DNA of 64,000 nucleotides from Bacteroidota bacterium (GTDB lineage Bacteria; Bacteroidota; Bacteroidia; Chitinophagales; Chitinophagaceae): NCBI GenBank assembly GCA_018267925.1, contig JAFDXO010000121.1, positions 1 to 64,000 of the forward strand, read 5' to 3'. Shown piece by piece: positions 25,325 to 34,415 of this stretch (position 1 is its first letter; each line of letters starts with the position of its first letter). The notes under the pieces were generated by a model. It saw only the letters and a program-made list of their open reading frames with translations, ran no database searches and was not told where the DNA came from. The position numbers and the translations under genes were made by a program.

Positions 25325-25750
25325 ATGAATTCAGAAACCCGGATGAATGAATCATCAAGGAGAGAATATAATTTTATTATAGGAGGAGAGCGAAAGAAAT
25401 ACCAAACAAAATTCAACTTTATTGACAACCAATTAGAAATTGAATGTAGTTGTGATCATAGAGACACATGTTGGCACGCACTATATATTTTAGCAGGTAA
25501 AACGTCAAGGATTGTGGGTGGCGACATGCATCTCCAAGGCGAATTAATACAACGGATAGCTAACAATTCAAAAGGGAAACAACTGATTCAACAAGCGAAT
25601 CGAAAATTTGCCGGTGAAACACACTGCCGACGTTGTCATAGTAGTAGAATAGTGAAGTTGAATAAATCTCTTTATGCCCGACTTTGTACCTTGTTCAAAG
25701 AAACGGACAATCACAAATATTTTTGTAAAGATTGCAAATGGACTTGGTAA
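25325..25750 (+). CDS. SWIM-like zinc finger plus zinc-ribbon protein, paralogue 1
   Basis: A 141-residue protein. The N-terminal half has a SWIM-like CxC...CxH zinc motif (ECSCDHRDTCWHAL); the C-terminal half has two CxxC knuckles (HCRRCHSSRIV and YFCKDCKWTW) that form a zinc ribbon ending in WTW. A helical segment of about 50 residues joins them. SWIM domains bind DNA or proteins. No known full-length family is recognised. The next gene is a paralogue with the same plan, 56 bases downstream. Confidence 0.7.
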   Translation: MNSETRMNESSRREYNFIIGGERKKYQTKFNFIDNQLEIECSCDHRDTCWHALYILAGKTSRIVGGDMHLQGELIQRIANNSKGKQLIQQANRKFAGETHCRRCHSSRIVKLNKSLYARLCTLFKETDNHKYFCKDCKWTW

Positions 25751-25806
25751 TTTACCCAACTTTATTTGCTTTTCACCCTTTCTATAAATTACACCTTCTA
25801 ACTTGA

Positions 25807-26205
25807 ATGACTTCTTTTATTTTTCACGTCAACGACAATCCCAAAGTATTTGTAGTAACATTTTCTGTTGATGAAACGGATATCATCTCAACTTGTTCTT
25901 GCAATAGTCCTAATTCTAACGGACTTTGTTGGCATCGAGATCACATTCTGAGCGGAAAACATTTTCGGATTCCTCAAAATGAACAAATCAAACAACAAGA
26001 ATTAATCACCACATTACATTCTTCTGATCAAGGAAAAAAAATATTAGAAGCTGCCCGAAAAAAAATATTAGGAACTGAAACTTGTCGCAGATGCAATAGT
26101 CAAAAGGTAGTTGTTTTAAATCAAGGCTTATTAGGGAAATTTTATTCTTGGTTTACACCTATTGGCAGAAAGTATCGTTGTAGAAAATGTGGCTGGAGTT
26201 GGTAG
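25807..26205 (+). CDS. SWIM-like zinc finger plus zinc-ribbon protein, paralogue 2
   Basis: A 132-residue protein with the same order of motifs as its neighbour: STCSCNSPNSNGLCWHRDHI (SWIM-like, loop 3 residues longer), a helical linker, then TCRRCNSQKVVVLN and YRCRKCGWSW. Roughly a third of positions agree with paralogue 1, mainly at Cys, Trp and the linker sequence GK.L..A..K. An old tandem duplication, not a recent one. Function unknown. Confidence 0.7.
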   Translation: MTSFIFHVNDNPKVFVVTFSVDETDIISTCSCNSPNSNGLCWHRDHILSGKHFRIPQNEQIKQQELITTLHSSDQGKKILEAARKKILGTETCRRCNSQKVVVLNQGLLGKFYSWFTPIGRKYRCRKCGWSW

Positions 26206-26251
26206 CCTAAACGGTTTCCGAGTTATCAACTTTTGTTTTTCTTTTGTAATA

Positions 26252-27118
26252 ATGATTCAATTAGAAACACAAGATTTGGTGGTCCAAATTGCTCAAAAAG
26301 GAGCAGAGCTTTCACAACTTTATGACAAACGAACAGGCATAGATTTTTTATGGGATGCTGATCCGAAATACTGGGCAAAACACGCTCCTGTATTGTTTCC
26401 TATTGTTGGCACTTTGAAAAATAATCAATTCATTTTTAAGGGTAAACATTATTCATTGCCACGTCATGGTTTTGCCAGAGATCACTTTTTTGAACTAATT
26501 TTTCTTCAAGAAAATGAAGCCATTTTTGAATGGTCTGCTACTCCACAAACCTTATTATCATACCCTTTTTTATTTCGATTTCGCATTCACTATTTAATTA
26601 AACAAAATGCACTTTGGGTAAGCTATGAAGTAAGGAATGAAGGCGATGAAATACTTTATTTTTCTGTTGGAGGTCATCCGGCTTTTAAAATCCCCTATAT
26701 TCCTAATACCCGTTATGAGGATTATTATTTAGAATTTGACTTGCCGGAAACGGCTCCCAGATGGACTTTAGAAGACAATTTAACAAATATAGAACCAACC
26801 CCATTTTTGATCAATCAAAGAACGATACCATTATCACACTCTCTTTTTTCAAAAGATGCCATTGTACTAAAAAACATACAATCAAGCCATGTTTCACTCA
26901 AATCAAACACATCTAACCATGGACTATCCATGCAAATAGACCAATTTCCCTACTTAGGAATTTGGGCAGCAGCTAATGCCCCGTTTTTATGTATTGAGCC
27001 TTGGCAAGGCATTGCCGACAGTATAAACCATAATCAAAACTTACTTGAAAAAGAAGGTATCGTTCCATTAAACTCCGGATCAGTGTGGCAAAGGCAATGG
27101 AGCGTTACTTTATTTTAA
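26252..27118 (+). CDS. aldose 1-epimerase family protein
   Basis: A 288-residue protein of the galactose mutarotase-like fold (LacX/YihR-type subgroup): ELSQLYDKRTGIDFLWDADP, WAKHAPVLFPIVG, LPRHGFARDHFFE with the conserved RHGF block, GGHPAFKIP and CIEPWQGIAD. It would interconvert anomers of an aldose or phosphosugar; the substrate cannot be told. Start at 26252 (MIQLETQD) was chosen because the longer frame overlaps the upstream gene by 44 bases. Confidence 0.88.
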   Translation: MIQLETQDLVVQIAQKGAELSQLYDKRTGIDFLWDADPKYWAKHAPVLFPIVGTLKNNQFIFKGKHYSLPRHGFARDHFFELIFLQENEAIFEWSATPQTLLSYPFLFRFRIHYLIKQNALWVSYEVRNEGDEILYFSVGGHPAFKIPYIPNTRYEDYYLEFDLPETAPRWTLEDNLTNIEPTPFLINQRTIPLSHSLFSKDAIVLKNIQSSHVSLKSNTSNHGLSMQIDQFPYLGIWAAANAPFLCIEPWQGIADSINHNQNLLEKEGIVPLNSGSVWQRQWSVTLF

Positions 27119-27188
27119 TCAAAAATCAATAGGATTTTTTTGCACTGATAAAACAAGTTTGTTACATTACAAGCAAAACACACAGCTT

Positions 27189-27935
27189 ATGGATACTACA
27201 AGAAAATATGTTGCCTTAGTTACCGGAGCTACCGGCGGATTAGGAACAGCAATTTGCAAACGCTTGAGCGATGATGGGTTTCACGTGGTGGCTAACTTTA
27301 AAAATGCTGAAAAGGCAGAAAAATGGAAAGCAAAACTAAAAAGTGAAGGTTATGATTTCACCATGATTCAAGCCGATGTTTGTGATTTTGACTCCGTTGG
27401 AGACATGGTTAAACAAATAGAAAAAGAAGTAGGCACAATTGATGTATTGGTCAACAATGCAGGCATTACGCGCGATGGTCAATTTAAAAAAATGACTTTA
27501 GATAATTGGGATGCGGTGATGAAAACAAATTTATACAGCGTTTTTAACTGTTCGCGACATGTAATCAATCAGATGATGGATCAGAATTATGGACGTATCA
27601 TCAATATCTCATCAGTCAATGGACAACGCGGACAATTCGGTCAGGCAAACTACAGTGCTGCAAAAGCCGGCATGCACGGTTTCACCAAAACATTAGCCAT
27701 GGAAGTAGCAAGAAAAGGCATTACTGTCAACACTATTTCTCCGGGTTACATAGCAACCGATATGGTTATGGCTGTTCCTGAAGAGATCAGAAATAAAATT
27801 GTTGCAGAAATTCCAATTGGACGATTGGGCGGAACAGAAGAAATTGCACATTTAGTATCCTTTCTTGCTTCCAAAGAAACCAGTTTTATTACAGGTGCTA
27901 ATTATGCCATCAATGGCGGACAGCATGTTTATTAA
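27189..27935 (+). CDS. phaB: acetoacetyl-CoA reductase (PhaB-type SDR)
   Basis: A 248-residue SDR with VTGATGGLGTAI, VDVLVNNAGITRDGQFKKM, SSVNG and YSAAKAGMHGF. The NAGITRD and GQFGQANYSAAKAG blocks and the end GANYAINGGQHVY are typical of PhaB, which makes (R)-3-hydroxybutyryl-CoA for polyhydroxybutyrate. FabG-type activity is an alternative; no PhaC or PhaA gene is in the window. The ATG at 27189 follows family length. A bidirectional terminator follows. Confidence 0.82.
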   Translation: MDTTRKYVALVTGATGGLGTAICKRLSDDGFHVVANFKNAEKAEKWKAKLKSEGYDFTMIQADVCDFDSVGDMVKQIEKEVGTIDVLVNNAGITRDGQFKKMTLDNWDAVMKTNLYSVFNCSRHVINQMMDQNYGRIINISSVNGQRGQFGQANYSAAKAGMHGFTKTLAMEVARKGITVNTISPGYIATDMVMAVPEEIRNKIVAEIPIGRLGGTEEIAHLVSFLASKETSFITGANYAINGGQHVY

Positions 27936-27955
27936 TTATTTGGATAAAACAAAAA

Positions 27956-27996
27956 AAAGGGCTTTTCAACTATTAGTTAGTAATGAAAAGCCCTTT
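27956..27996. terminator. bidirectional intrinsic terminator
   Basis: AAAGGGCTTTTC and GAAAAGCCCTTT form a perfect 12-bp stem with a 17-base loop between the convergent phaB and C1 peptidase genes, with A-runs and T-runs outside. Confidence 0.85.
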
Positions 27997-28024
27997 ATTG
28001 ATCGGTAAGAAATGCCGAAGAGTT

Positions 28025-29206
28025 TTAGTTTAAGCGTAATTTCTGTTTAATTTCAGAAGGAATACCACCTTTATGCAATAAAATACCCGTAGTCTTATAT
28101 TGCACGTAAGCTTTGGAAACGTAGAGATAACCCTTATAATCGTTTTTTTCTCCCCAGCTATTTTTGACAACATAGTATGGTCGGCCGTTTTGATCTTTTA
28201 CAATGCCAACAATGTGCATACCATGGTCATCAGTCGTTTCATAATTATCATAAGCTGCTTGACGAATTTTGGCAGTTATTTTCCGTTCAGGTTTGGGTCC
28301 ATTGAAAATATCTTTTTGTTCTTCTTCACTCATGTCATCCCAATCTTTTTCCGGCACATAAGCCACCCCATTTTTCCAACTAAAATATTTTTCGCTTACA
28401 TCAGCAGCCCAAGCTACTGAATATCCATGTTCCAAAGCATAATCAATAATATCGGTCAGATCGTGCAACTTAACGTTATAAACTTTATCAAAACTCCAAT
28501 TGTCCGGTACTAAAAAAGGAACTTTTTGATAGTATAATTGATCAGAGAAAGAAGAAATCTCAACATAATTTTTAGGGTTGATTCCTACAACTTCATCCGC
28601 AAAAGTTCGAGGCGTATATTCTTTTCCTTTCCACATAAACTTTTCAGGAGGTGCACCTAAGTAGGCATCCAGAACCGCTACAAAGGCTTTTTTCCAATTA
28701 GGTGTCAGTTTTCCGTTTGGATTTTTCACAATGGCATCCAACATCCCTTTCAATACGGCTTGCATTTCACCAAATTTATTTTTGGTAGTACCATAATTTA
28801 AACCAGTATATACCTCTTGAGGCACTGTGCCATACTTTGCATACATGTTGATAACATCATGACATTCACCGCCGTCACCCCACTCCATTTTGCCGTGCAT
28901 CCGAACATAGTTTTCAGCTTTGTCAATATAGACCATACGTGCCGTGAAAATTTCAGCTAAATCAACAGGTTTCTTTCCCATGCGAATCATCTCACTTTCT
29001 AAAAAAGAATTTGTTGAATAACTCCAGCAAGTTCCGCTGCTGCCTTGATTTTTCACACTGGTTCTCTCTACATTTAGGACAGGAGAAAAGGTATATTTTC
29101 GCTTTGCGCTGTCACTTTTGTTGGCATCTAATTTCTTTACCAAGTCATCTTGCGCATGAGCTAAAAAAGGTAATGCAAAGACAATAAAAACCAGTGCTTT
29201 CTTCAT
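28025..29206 (-). CDS. secreted C1-family cysteine peptidase (bleomycin hydrolase-like)
   Basis: A 393-residue protein with a signal peptide (MKKALVFIVFALPFLAHAQ). The catalytic Cys is in NQGSSGTCWSYST, the His in TTDDHGMHIVG and the Asn in VVKNSWGE, in the order of papain-fold C1B peptidases (bleomycin hydrolase/PepC). Unlike cytosolic bleomycin hydrolases it is exported, a known Bacteroidota variant that may act in the periplasm or outside. Start at 29206 gives the signal peptide. TATTTTTG on the minus strand at 29252-29245 is a likely promoter core. Confidence 0.88.
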   Translation of the reverse strand: MKKALVFIVFALPFLAHAQDDLVKKLDANKSDSAKRKYTFSPVLNVERTSVKNQGSSGTCWSYSTNSFLESEMIRMGKKPVDLAEIFTARMVYIDKAENYVRMHGKMEWGDGGECHDVINMYAKYGTVPQEVYTGLNYGTTKNKFGEMQAVLKGMLDAIVKNPNGKLTPNWKKAFVAVLDAYLGAPPEKFMWKGKEYTPRTFADEVVGINPKNYVEISSFSDQLYYQKVPFLVPDNWSFDKVYNVKLHDLTDIIDYALEHGYSVAWAADVSEKYFSWKNGVAYVPEKDWDDMSEEEQKDIFNGPKPERKITAKIRQAAYDNYETTDDHGMHIVGIVKDQNGRPYYVVKNSWGEKNDYKGYLYVSKAYVQYKTTGILLHKGGIPSEIKQKLRLN

Positions 29207-29394
29207 TGAAAATTGATTAGTTTTTGTTTTCAAAAAATGAGTTGCAAAAATAGGTAACTGAACTCGCTTTTTATCTCCTTAATTTGAACAACAGGATCAT
29301 TAACCCAATTTCCAGAAAAACTAATTTCTATAAGTTTGTTTTATGTTAACTTCTATTTCATTCTGTTACATTTACCGCTTAAATTCAGCTCATT

Positions 29395-29730
29395 ATTCGT
29401 AATTCTTTTTTTTTCACCGCAAAGGGCACAAATGAAATGAAGTGCTACTCAATTCGTAATTCGTAATTCGTAATTCGTAATTTTTAATTCTTAATTCTTA
29501 ATTCTTAATTCCTTTTTTCACCGCAAAGGGCGCAAAGATTTTCATCGCAAAGAGTGCAAAGGAAATGAAGTGCTACTCAATTCGTAATTCGTAATTTTTA
29601 ATTCTTAATTCACCGCAAAGAGCGCAAAGATTTTCATCGCAAAGGGTACAAAGGAAATGAAGTGCTTCTTAATTCTTAACTCGTAATTCGTAATTCGTAA
29701 TTTTTAACTCTTAATTCTTAATTTTTCCTT
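29395..29730. repeat. composite intergenic repeat array (AATTCGTAATTCG and CACCGCAAAG types)
   Basis: Runs of AATTCGTAATTCGTAATTTTTAA alternate with a longer unit containing CACCGCAAAGGGCGCAAAG, TTTTCATCGCAAAG and GGAAATGAAGTGCTACTCA. About three imperfect copies of the composite unit (period near 120-130 bases) fill the gap between the C1 peptidase gene and the RND gene and run into the last codons of the latter. The AATTCG type recurs at 30903-30935, 32822-32860, 33208-33305 and 34355-34415. No coding content seen. Confidence 0.8.
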
Positions 29731-32700
29731 CCCCCTATCCACCACATAATAAACCATCGGCACTAAGAAGACGGTGAGTGCTAAGGAAGAAAGTAATCCG
29801 CCAATAATTACCCAAGCCAATCCGTTTTTCCATTCGGCAGAAGTTCCGGTGGCTAATGCAATGGGTAACATTCCGATTGCCATAGAAAGTGTAGTCATCA
29901 GAATTGGGCGCATCCGTTCTTTGCTTGCCTGTATTATTGCCTCTCTGAAAGATTTGCCTTCCGCTTTCAATTGATTGGTAAAGTCCACAATCAGGATAGA
30001 ATTTTTTGTTACCAATCCCATCAGCATAATCAACCCAAGCAATGCAAATAAACTCAAATGGCTGAGAGATAAATTCAAAGCAAGAAACGCTCCTATAGCG
30101 GCAACGGGAATGGCAAATAGCGCCACGAAAGGATAGATGAAACTATCATACAGCGCCACCATAATCAGATAAATCAAAATAAACGAAATCAGCAATACTG
30201 AACCCAACGCTCCGAAGCTGTCGTTTTGCCTTTTTATATCGCTACCCCAGGTCATTTGAATACCATCGGGTAAAGGATTTTTTTGAATGTATGCTACTAC
30301 ATCATCAGCTACGGTTCCCGAAGGGCGACCTAAAGCATCGGCTGTTAAAGTAACTGCGGGCTGGCGGTCTTTTCTTTCTAACAAAGAAGGGGAATTATCT
30401 TTTTCAATATCGGCAAACTGCGACACCTGAACCGGTATTCCCATTGGGTTTACAACATAGAGTTGTTTTACATCATCATAATTTTTTCGGTTGAATTGAT
30501 CTAACCAAATTCTCACCGGATACTCTGTTCCGTTTTCGGTGAGCGTGGCATCATCATTTCCTGAAAATGCAGTGCGTAAATTCATACCTACATAAGCAGT
30601 GTTTAATCCTAAGCGTTGCATTTTATCTTTGTCGGGAATTACTTTCAATTCAGGGCTTCCTGCTTCTACCGACAAACGCACATTATCCGCTCCCGGAATT
30701 TTTTCAATCACTGATTTTAAATCGCTGCCTGTTTTCATTACTTCATTCAAGTCGCTTCCGCTCAAAGTAATTTCAATCGGTGCAGAGCGAGGCACTAATC
30801 CCAAAGCCATGGTAGAAAATTTGATTCCCGGATATTCCTCTTCCAAACTATCTCTCAATTTTCGCATAAAGGCTTCCGTAGAAATCTTCTTGATACCTGC
30901 TTTTCGTAATTCGTAATTTTTAATTTTTAATTGAATCGTAAACTCCGTTTTGTTCGCCATTCCAACTCCTAAACTTCCGATACCTGAACTTGGTCCGCCC
31001 ACATTGCTGAATAGACTTGCTACTTCCGGTTGTTTTAAAATATAGTTTTCAATTTTTTCGGAAATGAGATTATTTTGTTGCAGCGATACACTTTTATCAA
31101 ACTCAAGTCCCAACCTGAATTTCCCCTGATCACCCGTAGCAATTAATTCTTTACCTATGATGCCTTGCTTCATCACCACTGCCGTTATTACAAAAAGTAA
31201 TAAAATAAATCCTGTGAAAATGAGTTTGTGATTCAACACCCAATTCAATTTGGTGCCATACCAGTTGATGAAATTATTTAACTGCTTTTCAAACCACAGC
31301 AAGAAGCGATTGAAAAAGTTGGTGGGTTGTAAATTATCTTTCTTTCCGATGCGTGAAGACAGCCAGGGCGTGAGCGTAAAGCCCACTAATAAACTGGTGA
31401 GCACCGTAACCACTATCACTACTGAAAATTGTTTGAGCATATCGGCAACGAACACCTGCAAAAACAAAATAGGCACAAACACTACCACATCTACCAGCGT
31501 AATAGAAACGGCAGAATAGCCAATCTCCATTCGTCCGTCTAAAGATGCTTTTCGTTTTTCTTTTCCCATGTCTAAATGCCGTTGAATGTTTTCCAGCACT
31601 ACTGTGGCATCATCCACCAAAACACCAATCACTAAAGACATGGCGAGCAAGGTCATTAAATTAAGTGTGTAGCCCAACAACCACATGGCGCCAAAAGCCG
31701 TAATCAACGAAGTAGGAATAGCAACCGCCACAATCAATGAGTTTCTAAAGCTGCGCAAAAACAACAGCATCACGAGAGAAACCAGAATAACCGCCATCAT
31801 TAAATCAACCACTACCGAATTAACAGCTGCTATGGTATTGTCGGTGCTGTCGTCTGTAACTGCGAATTTCACATCAGATGAAGCATTGCTTTTTTCAATG
31901 GTTTTAAATTTCTCCCGAATGAGTTTTGAAACATCCACCGCATTAGCATCGCCTTGTTTTTTTATGAGCAGACCGATACCGTTTTTCCCGTTGAAACGAC
32001 TTACAGAACTTTGTTCTTTCACTCCGTCTTTTACTACGGCAATATCTTTTACATACACAGGACTGCCCGGCATCGGCATTGCCACCTGCACATTCTGAAT
32101 GTCATTAATGGTGTTGAATTTACCCACTAAACGAACAGCATTATTTTCAGTGTCAGTTTGCACTTTACCTGCCGGTAAATCAATACCTGCACGATTGATA
32201 GCTTCTACAACCTGATAAAGCGAAATTTTATAGAGTTTCAATTTTTCTTTGTCTGCCTGCACCTGAATTTCTCTTTCTTCGCCACCCAGCACGGTAATTT
32301 CTGCCACACCTTTCAACTGCTGTATTTGCGGAAGAAAATCATCTTTCATTTTTTGATAAAAATCTGTTGGCGATAAATTACTCGTAGCACTTACCGACAT
32401 GATGGGTAAATCGTTTGGCGACACCTTACTCATCACCGGGTTTTGAATATCCTTCGGTAAATCTTTTCGTATGTTATCAATAAAGCGTTGTGCATCCTGC
32501 ATCGTTTTATCCAAATCAGTTCCGTATTTCAGATTGGCGATGATGATAGAAGCATTGGGCAACGACTTTGTAACCAAATAATCCACACCTTCCAGATTAG
32601 AAAGAGCATCTTCAATTTTTCGGGAAACAGAAGTTTCCACTTCATTGGGTTCAGCACCGGGATAAACTGTTTTAATCACCACAACGGGCTGGTTAAAATC

Positions 32701-32814
32701 AGGCATTAATTCGTAACTCAAATTCTTAAAGCCGATAATTCCCAAAAGGGCAAACACGCTGAACAAAACAATAATCAGCGATGGACGTTTGATGGATATT
32801 TCTGTTAAATTCAT
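29704..32814 (-). CDS. RND efflux pump inner membrane subunit (AcrB/HAE1 type)
   Basis: A 1036-residue RND transporter with the TM1 start ISIKRPSLIIVLFSVFALLG, two large periplasmic loops and the TM4 proton-relay pair in VLVDDATVVLENI. It would export drugs or other amphiphiles in a complex with the HlyD-type adaptor and TolC-type channel encoded upstream in the same operon. In the second periplasmic loop the peptide IQLKIKNYELRKAGIKK is encoded by an intergenic-type repeat inserted in frame (30903-30935). The frame is otherwise intact. The order is TetR, TolC, HlyD, four-helix gene, RND. Confidence 0.93.
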   Translation of the reverse strand: MNLTEISIKRPSLIIVLFSVFALLGIIGFKNLSYELMPDFNQPVVVIKTVYPGAEPNEVETSVSRKIEDALSNLEGVDYLVTKSLPNASIIIANLKYGTDLDKTMQDAQRFIDNIRKDLPKDIQNPVMSKVSPNDLPIMSVSATSNLSPTDFYQKMKDDFLPQIQQLKGVAEITVLGGEEREIQVQADKEKLKLYKISLYQVVEAINRAGIDLPAGKVQTDTENNAVRLVGKFNTINDIQNVQVAMPMPGSPVYVKDIAVVKDGVKEQSSVSRFNGKNGIGLLIKKQGDANAVDVSKLIREKFKTIEKSNASSDVKFAVTDDSTDNTIAAVNSVVVDLMMAVILVSLVMLLFLRSFRNSLIVAVAIPTSLITAFGAMWLLGYTLNLMTLLAMSLVIGVLVDDATVVLENIQRHLDMGKEKRKASLDGRMEIGYSAVSITLVDVVVFVPILFLQVFVADMLKQFSVVIVVTVLTSLLVGFTLTPWLSSRIGKKDNLQPTNFFNRFLLWFEKQLNNFINWYGTKLNWVLNHKLIFTGFILLLFVITAVVMKQGIIGKELIATGDQGKFRLGLEFDKSVSLQQNNLISEKIENYILKQPEVASLFSNVGGPSSGIGSLGVGMANKTEFTIQLKIKNYELRKAGIKKISTEAFMRKLRDSLEEEYPGIKFSTMALGLVPRSAPIEITLSGSDLNEVMKTGSDLKSVIEKIPGADNVRLSVEAGSPELKVIPDKDKMQRLGLNTAYVGMNLRTAFSGNDDATLTENGTEYPVRIWLDQFNRKNYDDVKQLYVVNPMGIPVQVSQFADIEKDNSPSLLERKDRQPAVTLTADALGRPSGTVADDVVAYIQKNPLPDGIQMTWGSDIKRQNDSFGALGSVLLISFILIYLIMVALYDSFIYPFVALFAIPVAAIGAFLALNLSLSHLSLFALLGLIMLMGLVTKNSILIVDFTNQLKAEGKSFREAIIQASKERMRPILMTTLSMAIGMLPIALATGTSAEWKNGLAWVIIGGLLSSLALTVFLVPMVYYVVDRGKEKLRIKS
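30903..30935. repeat. intergenic-type repeat inside the RND gene, in frame
   Basis: TTCGTAATTCGTAATTTTTAA followed by TTTTTAATT inside the coding sequence, the same unit as in the neighbouring intergenic gaps. Its length keeps the frame, adding about 10-11 residues (KIKNYELRK region) to a periplasmic loop. Confidence 0.75.
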
Positions 32815-32821
32815 TTCTCTT

Positions 32822-32860
32822 TCAATTAAAAATTACGAATTACGAATTACGAATTACGGT
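32822..32860. repeat. AATTACGAATTACG repeat between RND and four-helix genes
   Basis: AATTAAAAATTACGAATTACG and further units. The four-helix gene's last codons and stop (CGT AAT TCG TAA on the minus strand) are made of this repeat. Confidence 0.75.
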
Positions 32861-33203
32861 TTTTGATGGTAAGCTGAATTTTGCCTAAAATCTTACAAAT
32901 TTCTTCTGCATCATTCATCAAACTATCTGCAGTTTTGTTATCTAAATAATCCGTAGCCTTTAATAACTTAATCCAATAAATAGATTCTCTTGCTTCTTTG
33001 TATGCAATCGTTAGTTTATGAAGAAAATCTTTTTCCGAAGCACCGCCTATTGACTCTTCTATGTTGGCACCAATGCTTGTTCCAGAGCGCAAAAGCTGTT
33101 TGGATAACACAAACTCTTTCTTTTCATTCTGCAAATGTTTATACACATATACTATCCTGATAGCAAATGCGAAACTCTTCTGTTGTATGATATTCTCTTT
33201 CAT
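32847..33203 (-). CDS. four-helix-bundle protein (23S rRNA IVS family, TIGR02436-like)
   Basis: A 118-residue all-helical protein with the family pattern: FAIRIVYVYKHLQ in helix 1, LSKQLLRSGTSIGANIEES in helix 2, GASEKDFLHKLTIAYKEARE in helix 3 and WIKLLKATDYL in helix 4. The family was first seen in intervening sequences of 23S rRNA genes and is close to Avd of diversity-generating retroelements; its role is unknown. It interrupts an efflux operon and is bordered on both sides by AATTCG-type repeats, one of which supplies its C-terminus (IKNRNS). Confidence 0.88.
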   Translation of the reverse strand: MKENIIQQKSFAFAIRIVYVYKHLQNEKKEFVLSKQLLRSGTSIGANIEESIGGASEKDFLHKLTIAYKEARESIYWIKLLKATDYLDNKTADSLMNDAEEICKILGKIQLTIKNRNS

Positions 33204-33207
33204 CTTC

Positions 33208-33305
33208 TTGATTTTTAATTTTTAATTGACAATTCGTAATTCGTAATTTCTAATTCGTAATTGATACCTGACAATTCGTAATTCGTAATTTCTAATTCGT
33301 AATTA
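33208..33305. repeat. AATTCGTAATTCG repeats between four-helix and adaptor genes
   Basis: Two blocks of AATTCGTAATTCGTAATTTC joined by GATACCTGAC. The adaptor gene's last codons overlap the right edge. Confidence 0.75.
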
Positions 33306-34344
33306 AAATATTTGCATTCTCAAACAGATTAATAAACCCATTGGTAACAATCACATCTCCCTGATTCAGTCCGCCTGTTACAATTGTTTTATTGCCGATA
33401 TTTTTTGAAGTTGAAATCGTTTGTAAAACTGCTTTCCCGTTTTTTACAACATACACTTGTGAAATATTATCATTGCTAATGACGGCAGAAGAAGGAATAA
33501 GAATCCCTTGTTTTGCCTCGTTTTCAGAGAGTGAAACCTTTCCGAACATTCCTGATTTTATTTCTAATTGCTTTGTATTTTCAACGCTGAACTGAACAGG
33601 GAAACTATTTCCCATATTGGCTTTGCTTCCTATCATGGTAAGTTTTCCGTTAAGAGAAATATCCGGAAATGCATCTGCGGAAATAGAATAATTCTGCCCG
33701 ATTTTAAATTGTTGTAAATCCGTTTCAGGAACATTGACGGTAAATTTCAGTGTGCTTATGTCGGTGATTTGTAACAATGGAATTCCGGGCGCTGCAAAAG
33801 CTCCCACCTCGCTCAATTTTGCTGTTACCACACCATTGAACGGTGCTTTGATGGTGGTTTTGCTGATTTGCTCTTGCAGAGAAGATTTTTGAACCTTCGC
33901 TGACTTCAACCCCAACTTTGCTTTTTCCAATTGAATGCCTTGCACAGCATCTGCCTCAGCTAAAATCGTGTATCGTTTTACATCGTCTTCCAATCCTTCA
34001 ATTTGCACTTCTACAGATTGTAACTGTAGTTTCAACAGTGAATTATCCAATTGAATAAGCGTTTGCCCTTGTTGAACATAACTGCCCACATCCACTAAAA
34101 CAACATTGATTTTCCCTTGTGTTTCCGCACTGATTTTAGTTTCCTTGTTAGGTTCAAAAGTTCCGCTGTAAGCAGCAGCATCGTTTATGTTTTGTAAATG
34201 AATGGTGTCCACACTTACTGCAATCGGCTTCTCTTTATCATAATGATACACCTTGCTTTCAGTTGCTTTTTTATTGCTGATTAGTTTAAAAACCATCAAA
34301 CCAACGACAGCAACACCTACTATTATCCAGATAATCTTTTTCAT
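33292..34344 (-). CDS. HlyD-family periplasmic adaptor of the RND pump
   Basis: A 350-residue membrane fusion protein: N-terminal membrane anchor (IIWIIVGVAVVGLMVFKLIS), a biotinyl-lipoyl half-motif (GKINVVLVDVGSYVQQGQTL), a coiled-coil hairpin (about residues 105-160), the second lipoyl half (TIKAPFNGVVTAKL) and a beta-barrel domain. It links the RND subunit to the TolC-like channel. It is separated from the RND gene by the four-helix gene and repeats and from tolC by another repeat. Confidence 0.9.
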   Translation of the reverse strand: MKKIIWIIVGVAVVGLMVFKLISNKKATESKVYHYDKEKPIAVSVDTIHLQNINDAAAYSGTFEPNKETKISAETQGKINVVLVDVGSYVQQGQTLIQLDNSLLKLQLQSVEVQIEGLEDDVKRYTILAEADAVQGIQLEKAKLGLKSAKVQKSSLQEQISKTTIKAPFNGVVTAKLSEVGAFAAPGIPLLQITDISTLKFTVNVPETDLQQFKIGQNYSISADAFPDISLNGKLTMIGSKANMGNSFPVQFSVENTKQLEIKSGMFGKVSLSENEAKQGILIPSSAVISNDNISQVYVVKNGKAVLQTISTSKNIGNKTIVTGGLNQGDVIVTNGFINLFENANILITN

Positions 34345-34354
34345 TTTATCGCAT

Positions 34355-34415
34355 TTAATTTTTAACCCGTAATTCGTAATTTTTAATTTTCAATTCTTAA
34401 CTCTTAATTTTTAAT
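34355..34415. repeat. AATTCG/TAATTTTTAA repeats between adaptor and TolC genes
   Basis: CCGTAATTCGTAATTTTTAA followed by TTTTCAATTCTTAACTC and further TAATTTTTAA units, running into the last codons of the TolC-type gene. Confidence 0.7.

Noticed and set aside
31685-32098. A 137-codon plus-strand frame inside the RND gene.
   Set aside because: Ser/Thr-rich antisense shadow of a conserved transporter.
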